64,000 bases of DNA, taken from contig CAYGSG010000005.1 of the NCBI GenBank assembly GCA_964352615.1, positions 4,944-68,943 on the forward strand, read 5' to 3'. The stretch comes from OFTM382 sp964352615 (lineage in GTDB: Bacteria; Planctomycetota; Phycisphaerae; Phycisphaerales; UBA1924). Shown piece after piece: positions 44,704 to 53,700 of the stretch. The notes below the pieces were generated by a model. That model had not been told where the DNA came from, made no database searches, and worked only from the letters and a program-made list of their open reading frames with translations. The number at the start of each line of letters is the position of its first letter. Position 1 is the first letter of the stretch. A program made the position numbers and the translations under genes.

Positions 44704-47061
44704 TCAGGGCGCTTGACGGAGCAGTTCCCGCAGGAACGCTTCTTCCTCATCGAGCTCGGAGACCCGCGACGGCGAGACGATCGCCTTCAAGTCTGGGAGC
44801 CGATCCAAGCTTTCTAAGGCGTACAAACTGGCCTCCTCATGCCGTTCGATCTCCGCCAACGTGCGAGCGGCCTGCCCAAGCACACTGATGAAGATACCCT
44901 CGGAGTCCACATCGCCCGGTTGCAGCCGTACTTGAGCCCGGGCAGTGTCCACTAATTTCTGGACCGCCGCGGGGACCTCCGCGTGACGATCGAGCGTCAC
45001 GAGCGTGCGGACCTCCCGTGAGAGCATGCCGATCAGGATCTGCACAAACATCGTCCGGTCCGGCTCGGCCTGCACTGCGGCCCAGATATGCGGAAGCCCT
45101 TCGGCGACCGCCGCGGCGGACGCGTCGTTCCTTGCCCGCATGCCCAAGAAGCGGGCCAGCCGCAGGTGACCGGTCGCGAGGTTGTAGCGGCTGTGGGCCC
45201 GCTCCGGATCTAGGGCGAGCAGTGATTCACTGAGCTCGACCCGCCGGTTCAACCACGCTTCGAGTTGGCTGTCGGGCAGGGCTTGCCACTTATCACCCAG
45301 ATCACCGATGCGGTCGTAGCTCCAGCACAGGTCGTCAAGCAGCCCAAGCTCACTCGGACGCTCACGGATGAGCGACTCCTGCACCACCATCGCCTCGCGA
45401 TACAACCGCATCGCCTCGGAAACGCCCGCCGCGCGATCCCGCTCCAGCACGACGTCTCCGATGCGGACAATGGCCTCGGCGTGCAACCGCCCGAGACCGA
45501 CGCCGCCAAAGCGTTCGTCGGCGAGACCGGCGTACACCTCCCGGGAGCGATTCAGATCATCCATTGCGTTCTCGAACCGGCCGAGGCTGGCGGCGATATC
45601 ACCGCGCTCGCGAAGCAGCCGAGCCTGCAAAGACCGCAGGTCGGGGTCGCTCGGATTCTCGGCGAGCCGGCGGGCCAGACGATCGAACAGGGTGTTGACC
45701 ATCGCCTCGCGCTGCTCGCTCGTGCCGCGGATGTCCCGCAGGCCCAGCAGCGTATCGGTGACGAGCTCGCTGATGAGTTGCCGTTGGTCCTTGACCTCTG
45801 CTGACAGCTTGCCCCGGGAGACCGACAATGCCGCGACGAGCCCCGTAATCACCACGCACGCAACAACCGTGGCCGAGAAGGACCACGGGTGACGAGTCGC
45901 GTACAGCCTCAGCCGCCAGAGCGGGCTGGGGCGACGCGCCGTGACGGGCTCGCTGGCGAGCACCCGCCGGAGGTCGTCGGCGAGGTGTTGCATGGACGGA
46001 TAGCGGAAGGCGGGGTCGGGGTTGGTCGCGGTTTCGATCACCGCCTCGAGGTCCCGCTCGTGACCGCCACACCCCGTCAGGCGGACACGCACCGGACGCC
46101 GCGCCGCGGTTGTGAGACCGTCCAGCCCGCCCGCACGCCCGGGCGGGGCAGTGCCCGTCAGCATCTCCGCGGCCACGAGACCCAGGCCGTACACATCAGT
46201 CCGGGCGTCGACCGCACTCCCAGCGAGTTGCTCCGGTGACATGTACGCGAGCGTGCCGACGAGCAACCCGGGTTCGGTGACCGCGTCGGCCCCGGATGAC
46301 GCGGACAGCAGCCGGGCAACCCCGAAATCGATGACCTTGACGCGTGGCGGCGTGGCGCCCCTCACCACGAGAAGGTTTGAAGGCTTGAGATCCCGATGGA
46401 TGACGCCGCGTTGGTGCGCATGGTGCACGGCCTCGGCCGTCTGGACCAGAAGCTCCACACTGGTCCGCCACCCCGACGACGAGGCAGATCTACTGATCCA
46501 ATCCCCATCGACCAGCTCGCACGCCGTCCACCGCCGTCCGTCGTCGAGCACACCGGTCTCGAACACCTGGGCGACACCCGGATGATTCATCGAAGCCAAC
46601 GCCTCGGCCTCGATGTCGGCCCGGGACGCGATCTGGCTACGAACGCTGGACCGTGCGAGTTTCACCGCGGCACGCCGGTGCATCGGAGCGGGTGACTCCG
46701 CGAGGTACACCACGCCGGTGCCACCCTCGCCAAGCCGGGCGAGCACTTTGTAGGGCCCAACACTCTTTGGCAACTCGGCGAGCGGTTCATCGAGTGGCCC
46801 TGGTCGTCCTGGACCGTCACCACCCGTATCGAGGAACCCCGCCCGATCCGCGGCTTCCGAGAGAGCGAGGAGTTCGGCCACCGCGGCTCGCAGGGGCGGA
46901 TCGCTGCCCGCGAGTTGATCGAGCCGTGCTGCCCGCTGTTCAGGGGGGGTTTCGAGCAGCTCACCCAGCACATCCCGGACACGCTCAAACCTCTGGGGGT
47001 CCGCTGGGTCCGCCAGCCTAGAACCTCCGTCCTGCTCAAAATGCGGGTGCTTCACGTCCAT
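44704..47061 (-). CDS. Membrane Ser/Thr protein kinase with C-terminal helical repeats
   Basis: This 785-residue kinase has an N-terminal helical segment (about 1-95) and a Pkinase domain at about 100-380 (GEGGTGVVYLAE, AVKLARSS with the catalytic Lys, HRDLKPSNLLV, VIDFGVARLL, GTLAYMSPEQLAG). A membrane segment near 390-415 (FSATVVACVVITGLVAALSV) and a long C-terminal TPR-like region follow. All catalytic residues are present. The first residues of the HRD loop and the DFG are intact, so it should be active. It follows an ECF sigma gene by 42 bases, a pairing typical of planctomycete regulons. Confidence 0.93.
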   Translation of the reverse strand: MDVKHPHFEQDGGSRLADPADPQRFERVRDVLGELLETPPEQRAARLDQLAGSDPPLRAAVAELLALSEAADRAGFLDTGGDGPGRPGPLDEPLAELPKSVGPYKVLARLGEGGTGVVYLAESPAPMHRRAAVKLARSSVRSQIASRADIEAEALASMNHPGVAQVFETGVLDDGRRWTACELVDGDWISRSASSSGWRTSVELLVQTAEAVHHAHQRGVIHRDLKPSNLLVVRGATPPRVKVIDFGVARLLSASSGADAVTEPGLLVGTLAYMSPEQLAGSAVDARTDVYGLGLVAAEMLTGTAPPGRAGGLDGLTTAARRPVRVRLTGCGGHERDLEAVIETATNPDPAFRYPSMQHLADDLRRVLASEPVTARRPSPLWRLRLYATRHPWSFSATVVACVVITGLVAALSVSRGKLSAEVKDQRQLISELVTDTLLGLRDIRGTSEQREAMVNTLFDRLARRLAENPSDPDLRSLQARLLRERGDIAASLGRFENAMDDLNRSREVYAGLADERFGGVGLGRLHAEAIVRIGDVVLERDRAAGVSEAMRLYREAMVVQESLIRERPSELGLLDDLCWSYDRIGDLGDKWQALPDSQLEAWLNRRVELSESLLALDPERAHSRYNLATGHLRLARFLGMRARNDASAAAVAEGLPHIWAAVQAEPDRTMFVQILIGMLSREVRTLVTLDRHAEVPAAVQKLVDTARAQVRLQPGDVDSEGIFISVLGQAARTLAEIERHEEASLYALESLDRLPDLKAIVSPSRVSELDEEEAFLRELLRQAP

Positions 47062-47103
47062 CTCTGCGTTGTTTCTCTTCCGAAGCGGAAGCGTCTTCTG
47101 GAA

Positions 47104-47649
47104 TCAATCTTCCCGCAGCTTGCCGTAGAGCCATGCACGGGCAATCGCCCAATCCTGGCGGACCGTGCGATCGGTCACTCCGAGGCGCAACGCGATGTCA
47201 GCATCTTTCATGCCGCCGAAGTACCTCATCTCGATGACGGCCGCCATCCGAGACTGCGTGGTGGCCAGTTGATCGAGCAAGTCCGAAAGCATGAGCAATG
47301 CCTCTGGCGTCATCCCCCCTTCCGATGGGGCATCCACGAGCGAAACCCGCCGACGGACGTCACGTTTCGCCGCCATGCGCCTGCGGGCGTGATCGACCAG
47401 AACCTGCCGAACGATCCTGCCGGCCCACTGCCGGAACGCCGCCTCGGTGTCGAGCGAACCATCGGCTTTCGCGGCAAGCCGGAGCCAGGCCTCGTGAACC
47501 ACCGCCGTGGGCTGAAGCGTGTGCCCGGACTGCTCATTGAAAAACTGTGCTGCAGCCAGCAGCCGTACCTGTTCGTGCAGGTCCTCGAAGCTATGCGCTC
47601 CAAAGTCCGCCGGGTCCGAGACGGTCATCGGAGGCTGTCCGCCATGCAT
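47104..47649 (-). CDS. ECF-family RNA polymerase sigma factor
   Basis: This sigma factor of about 181 residues has region 2 (FEDLHEQVRLLAAAQFFNEQSG, AVVHEAWLRLAAK, FRQWAGRIVRQVLVDHARRR) and region 4 (QSRMAAVIEMRYFGGMKDADIALRLGVTDRTVRQDWAIARAWLY). The pattern fits the TIGR02999-like ECF group that occurs next to Ser/Thr kinases in planctomycetes. The chosen ATG (47649) is one of two close candidates, the other being 47628. The kinase downstream may control this sigma factor or its regulon by phosphorylation, as inferred for such pairs. Confidence 0.9.
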   Translation of the reverse strand: MHGGQPPMTVSDPADFGAHSFEDLHEQVRLLAAAQFFNEQSGHTLQPTAVVHEAWLRLAAKADGSLDTEAAFRQWAGRIVRQVLVDHARRRMAAKRDVRRRVSLVDAPSEGGMTPEALLMLSDLLDQLATTQSRMAAVIEMRYFGGMKDADIALRLGVTDRTVRQDWAIARAWLYGKLRED

Positions 47650-48496
47650 CAGAGATCGTATGCCCGAAGAACTCTTTTCACGTAAATACATGCCCGACAT
47701 CCATATACCACCGATCACCCATTGCCGATATCGATATCCTTTATTGCTTGGCCCACTCTCGACACGTCTGGGGACAGCGAAGGACGTCTGTGAACAATAT
47801 CCGAAGCAGAAATGCGGCCTCCGGGCCTCCCGGGGGCAAAAAAACTCTGAAATTCCGCTTCCGCGCTTGGCTTGGCTCTGCGCATTCTGTGGGGGAGCCC
47901 TGTGGTTCACCCACGGTTGGGGTATCACCAAGGCAGATCCTCTTGCTGCGAGCTTCAGCGAGTCCGATGCCGAGCACAAGGCCGAGATGCATGATGCAAC
48001 GATTGCAGACATCCATATTCACTCTGACTTACGCCAATCGCTGCCGCCGCATTCGTGCCCGCACGCTATGGACCTCGCCCGTGACGCTCTGGGCCTATTC
48101 AGTCCTGACCCAAGCTGCCACACTCGTGAGAACGGATACGGAGCGGAACCTCGCAGAAACTCTGTCGGTTGGGGGTAATGAAAGTTTCTGGGTACCCAAG
48201 CTGAAATCATCTGGGCGACACTCTTGGTGGCAACTCTGTTTGGGGAAACCAGCGAGGGGAGGCTCGATGGCATGGCAAAATGGCTGCATAGACAAAACGC
48301 ACGGCTTAGCCAGGGGAATGCAAATAGGTTTTTTAACAATTTTTTACAACGGCGTGTCCCGCTCCCAAGCGCTGAGACGCATTCATACACAGTAGATCGC
48401 ATTGCGATCTGGGAACCGCGCTTACGAGAACGAGCATACAAACAAGCGTGGCTTCCTGTCGGGCCACGCTGTAACAACCCGAAGAAGGACCACGCT
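47650..48496. other. About 0.85 kb intergenic region
   Basis: It lies between the divergent sigma-factor and SEL1 genes. Open frames are shadow-like and lack ribosome sites or known families. The right part (48320-48500) is A+T-rich, contains a perfect 17-base palindrome at 48394-48410 and probably holds the promoter of the SEL1 gene. Confidence 0.5.
48394..48410. promoter_or_regulatory. 17-base perfect palindrome, candidate operator
   Basis: AGATCGCA-T-TGCGATCT is an exact inverted repeat with one central base, 87 bases ahead of the SEL1 gene start and in an A+T-rich stretch. It has the size of a binding site for a dimeric regulator. Which regulator binds is unknown. Confidence 0.35.
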
Positions 48497-50553
48497 ATGT
48501 TGACTAGGTCACAATATAATAGTGTACATCCCTCAGATGCTGTTTCTATGACAGAGTTTCACTGGCCGCGCATCGCGGCGAGTAGCAAGATTGGGCTGGC
48601 AACGACGTATATCTGCTATCTTGTCATCGCGGCTGCTGCAAGTTTAGGCAATGCCTTAGTACAGCCTTCGCTCAGCGCTCAGCAGGACGACGCGAGCCAG
48701 ATGGCCACCCAGCAAGTAGCCGCCGAGAACGGTGATGCTGACGCCCAGTTCAAGCTTGGTATCCGTTACGTCACTGGCCGCGGCGTAACAAGGAATGACT
48801 CAGAAGCGGTGAAGTGGTTCCGCCTTGCGGCGGAACATGGGCATGCTGATGGCCAAGCGAGCCTCGGCATCATGTACGTCAATGGCCTCGGCGTACAGAA
48901 AGATGACTCTGAAGGAGAGCGGTGGTTGCGGCTGGCGGCGGAGAAGGGGCACGCAGTAGCGCAGTACAACCTTGCGCTGCTGTACGATGGCATAGAGGGA
49001 AAAGAGCAAGAAGAAGCCGTCCGGTGGTATCGCNNNNNNNNNNNNNNNNNNNNNNNNNNNNNNNNNNNNNNNNNNNNNNNNNNNNNNNNNNNNNNNNNNN
49101 NNNNNNNNNNNNNNNNNNNNNNNNNNNNNNNNNGCTGTACGATGGCATAGAGGGAAAAGAGCAAGAAGAAGCCGTCCGGTGGTATCGCATGGCTGCTGAG
49201 CAAGGGCACTTAGCTGCCCAATATAATCTTGGCAGGATGTACGGGAGTGGGCGTGGAGTGGCCAAAGACTTGGCCGAGACATCGAGGTTGTTCCGGCGGG
49301 CTGCGGAGAAGGAACACTCACAAGCGCAGGTCGAACTCGCCTGGATGTATGCGAATGGCGTAGGATTCGAACGAGACGATGCCGAGGCGACAAAGTGGTA
49401 CCGCCGCGCCTCGGGCATAGGGAATGCGAGCGCTCAGAACATACTTGGATTGTGGTATGAGCATGGCCAAGGCGGACTGGCGCAGGACGCTACTGAAGCA
49501 GTCTCATATTACCGCCTTGCCGCTGAGCAAGGGGATGCTGTAGGCCAGAACAATCTAGCCCGTATGTATGACAACGGAATGGGTGTTCCAAGCGATGCTG
49601 AGGAGGCGGTACGGTGGTATCGCCTTGCGGCCGAGCAAGGGTACCCTGTCGGCCAGAACAACCTTGGTGTTATGTACACGAATGGCAGGGGTATTCCCCG
49701 CAACCATGATGAAGCGGTCCGGTGGTTTCGCTTGGCGGCCAAGCAAAATTACGCTCTTGCCCAGAACAATCTCGGCGCGATGTACGACAATGGAACGGGT
49801 GTTGCTCGTAGCGCAGAGGAAGCCGTCCGGTGGTATCGCCTTGCGGCGGAGCAGGGTTACCCGGTGGCGCTATGCAACCTTGGCATGATGTACGCCAATG
49901 GTCATGGTGTCCACCATGATGACGCAGAAGCAGTGCGACTGTATCGCCTTTCGGCTGAGCAGCGATATGCCGTTGCTCAGAATAATCTCGGCATCATGTA
50001 CGACAGTGGAAGAGGTGTCCTTCGTAGCGAAGAGGAAGCAGTCCGATGGTATCAGATGGCTGCTGAGCAGGGGTATCCTGCTGCTCAGTATAACTTAGGA
50101 CTTATGTATCTTGATGGAAGAGGTATAACTCGAAACAGTGCCGAGGCGGTACGACTGTTCCGGATGGCGGCCGAGCAAGGGCACGCGAATGCCCAGTATA
50201 ATGTTGGCGTAATATACATGAACGGCAGTGGGGTATTGCAGGATTATGCTGAAGCGGTAAAGTGGCTCCAGATGGCAGCCGAGCAGGGAAATGCAAAGGC
50301 ACAGAGCAACCTTGGCATAATGTATGCAAATGGCAGAGGCGTGGCGCGCAGTGATGCGGAGGCAGTGCGATTGTACCGCTTGGCAGTGCAGCAAGGTGAC
50401 GACGGGGGCCAGTTCAACCTCGGGCTGATGTACTCGAGTGGAAGAGCAGTGGCGATAGACGAGGCCGAAGCTGTTCGCTTGTGGCGAGCATCTGCACGGC
50501 AGGGCAACCCCGCCGCCCAGCAAGCACTTCAAAGGTATGGCTTGAATTGGTGA
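48497..50553 (+). CDS. SEL1-repeat protein, interrupted by an assembly gap
   Basis: The protein begins with a signal or membrane segment (GLATTYICYLVIAAAASLGNAL). A long row of SEL1-type repeats of about 36 residues follows (AAEQGHAxAQYNLGxMYxxGRGV), about 15 or more, ending at 50553. These fold like TPRs and mediate protein contacts. AAGGA precedes the ATG. The Ns at 49034-49133 shift the frame number, but the 55 bases on each side are identical. If these are one sequence, the frame stays open and the protein has about 633 residues. True repeat number is uncertain. G+C is lower than in the core genes. Confidence 0.88.
48979..49033 (+). repeat. 55-base direct repeat, copy left of the gap
   Basis: It is identical to 49134-49188. 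Both copies touch the N run, one on each side. See the finding on the assembly gap. Confidence 0.95.
49034..49133. other. Assembly gap (100 N)
   Basis: There are exactly 100 Ns, a conventional fixed-size scaffold gap, inside the SEL1-repeat gene. The real distance is unknown. Confidence 0.99.
49134..49188 (+). repeat. 55-base direct repeat, copy right of the gap
   Basis: Identical to 48979-49033. It encodes the end of one SEL1 unit (LYDGIEGKEQEEAVRWYR). Confidence 0.95.
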
Positions 50554-50778
50554 GGCTCTTCTAGGCAATGGAGAGATAATCTGACAACCCGACAAATGCG
50601 GCCCTGCCTTCATGCGCGTAAGTGATGCATGCTCCGAGATGCTCGCAAGTAGTCGCTCCTCACACACCAAGCTGAAAGCAGAGTTTCCACTACTCCTCCA
50701 CAAAATATGACGAGCTGTTGTCCCCTGGCCTCCCTCGATTACGCGACTGTTGTCTCAGAAGTATAATGGAGTTCCCCA

Positions 50779-53700
50779 GTGTCTAAGTCTCGCATGCCGA
50801 CCCGCGGTGCTATCGATTGCCTGGAGGTTTTGGAGCCCCGCTGCCTGCTGACCAGCGTTTGGGCGGCCGATCTTGCCGGGCCGGTGTTCGACGCCGACAA
50901 CGAAGTCACATCGGCCATCCTCGACGATAATCGCATCGGCTTGCTCCGCAGCGAGGGCTCAGGTACCCGGCTGGACTACTTCGCCAGGGACATCGAGGGC
51001 TCGCCCACGGCGTGGACGGCTCTGTTCGACCACGATATCGAAGAAGCCACCTTCGCTGGAGATGGGAGCCTGGCGGGCATCGGGTGGTTCCAGACCAGTG
51101 GCGGCCATCGCGATCAGGGCATTGGCCTCTTCGCACCGCAGACCAGCGATCCTTATGCTGTGCTTGTGGCCGACGAGAACGGGCCCTTTGGTTACATGGC
51201 TGGTTCGGGTCTGAGCTCTCCAAACGCGTTCACAGCGCGCATGAACCTCGTGTTGCGTGACAACTACCTACTCGACACCCAGCCGCTAGCCGCCAGCGAT
51301 TTCGAGGTGCGGTACATGGGTGTGGCGGGGGGTGTCGTGCTGAATGCCAGCATCGTGCAGACCACGCCAATGTCCACCCCGCTTCAAGAGGTGAATGTCG
51401 TGCTTGAGGTGCCCGTGGTGGGTGTCGGGTATTACCGAGTGACTCTGCGCGAGGGTTCCATCATTGACTTGGCGGGCAACACGAATGGAGAGGTTCTCCT
51501 CGGCTCGACGTACTTTTCCCAAGACAACCATGGCCGCCCGGTCGGGCAAGTGTGGACAGCGCCATCGGCACCGTCCCCAGCGCCGCAAAGGCCATGGGAG
51601 TTGATGCCAGTGATCTCGGTGCAAGGTGCGGAAGCTCTGTTTGACGGCTCCTTCCGTGGTTCTTCCGCGTCGGGCTCGGGAGATGCGACCGTGCTGGTGT
51701 ATCAGACCGAACGAACCGACACCGAAGGCGAGCAGGTGCAAGGGTTTGTAAGTTGGGACGGAACGGGGCAGTCGACTCTTGCTTTCGACGAAGTCTCGAT
51801 CGAGCCAATCCAGATGATCGACGGTGGTCGCGTATTGGGGTTCGAGATCGACGCCCAGCAGGGGTTTGCGATTTCTCTCGTCATGTGGGAAGGCCCCGGC
51901 CGCGGCGTGAGCGTCCTAGTCGATCCAGACGGGCTCAACGCAGGCGGACTGATTCCCGGCTCGGTCCACATGTCCCAAGATGGCTCAGCTCTGGTATTCA
52001 GCACACTGGACCTAACAGCGGCAGGAATGAAGATCTGGTTCGCCCACAGTGACACGGGCTGGGAAACCATGCCGATCTTTGAGTCAAGCCAGGGTTCGGT
52101 TGATCCTGCTCAGCCTCTCGCCAGTGGCACACTTACTACAAGCATCAACGGCATCCTCGGGCTGGTCGAGGGGCCGGAGGAGCAGACGCCCACGGGCGGC
52201 GACCGCGTGTACACGGTGCTCTATACCGCCATCGAGCAGGGCAACCTCTCCGAGGGCGATCCGCTCCAAGGCGGGGCAGGATCCGAGGCTCTCTACCGGA
52301 CCGCCATCATGTCCGGGCAGATTCTCTTCAGGCCCGGGCAAGCCGAAGATCGGGTGATCAGCGGTCAGCCGGAAACCATAGCGTTTGCTGAGTACCGCGC
52401 AAGCCAACTTGGAATCGATTACACAGGCCTCCGAGCCGGCGCTGAGCGCGCAGAGGCAGCAGAACAGGTGCTCGACGACCAAGTGGTCTCCGTGGGCTGG
52501 CTCAATCGGCCCATAAACGCCCAAGGGCTTGTGGGCCTGCGGGCACAGATCGCCGGCGACAGTGACGACCAGCAGTTTGCGGTTGTCGAACGCTTGGGAT
52601 TGCGGCCACTGCTGATCCTGCCAGGCATCTTCGGCACCATGCCCGCCTTGAGCTTGAACCCCTTTGCCAGCCCAGTGGAGAATTGGCTCCTAAACCGTGG
52701 CGTGCACCCGGACACGCTAATCATCGAGCCTATGGCCAGGACCTACGACGACTTAATCGCCTCGCTCCAGTTGCCGCATGTAGGGTACACACTTGGTTCG
52801 GACCTGTTCGTGGCGACATACGACTGGCGCATGCCGCCCGCACCGGTGCACGAGGCTACTGGCGTTGACCTGGCCGCGCCTTGGCAGCGCGATGTCAATG
52901 GGGAGGTGTCGGGTGTGCGCATCAACTCACTGGGAGATAATCCAACCTTTCACCACGGCATTGATTATCTAACGTATTGGATCGACCGCGCTGAGGAGGC
53001 GTGGCGTCAACAGCATCCACATCGCGAGCTGCCGAGCGTCGATATCTACGCCCATTCGACCGGCGGACTGGTAGCGAGGTCGTACATCCAGAGCAATCTC
53101 TTCGGGAAGAAGATCGTTGATGGCCAGGGAGCCGAGTTGGAGCCCCTGCCCACGGTCAACAGGCTGATCTCGATGGCCGTTCCGCACGAGGGCGCGCCCA
53201 AGGCGTGGAACTTGCTCAATGACAACTTAGCAATAGATGGATTCTACAAGCAGTTCATCGGGCAGTTGGTCTGGTCAGCCTACAAGAAGGTGACCGAGAA
53301 AGGCCTGGTCATCACTAGCCCCATCGCAGGCGACACCATCGATACCGCCCGGCTCGCTCACGCCGTATCCCATCGATGGTTCCGCACGCAGGCCGAGGCG
53401 TTCATCCACATGTACATCCCCACGGGGCGAGCGCTGCTAGCAACCTATCCCTTTATTTATGAGGGAATCAAGCTGTTGACCGCCCCGGCACACCTGCAGA
53501 ACACCCTCTCGATGGACCTAAATACCAGCACGATACAGTATTTGCACGATCGGGTGGAGGTTGTGTCGTTCTTCACGACGGACCTTCCAACCGTGGATAG
53601 CGCATGGCAATTAGTTGGTCCCCGCACACTCCCTCTCCTAGACGAATTCTCTACGCAGACAATTATTGCATTGGACATTTATAGTTATGTGGACGGCTAT

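Noticed and set aside
47800..47860. Hairpin GGCCTCCGGGCCTCCCGGGGG followed by seven A
   Set aside because: The run is A on the plus strand, which puts the T run before the stem on the minus strand. Neither direction gives a proper terminator order.
48979..49188. CRISPR or true direct repeat at the gap
   Set aside because: There are only two copies, exactly at the two sides of a fixed 100-N gap, and they encode part of a SEL1 unit. An assembly overlap explains them better.
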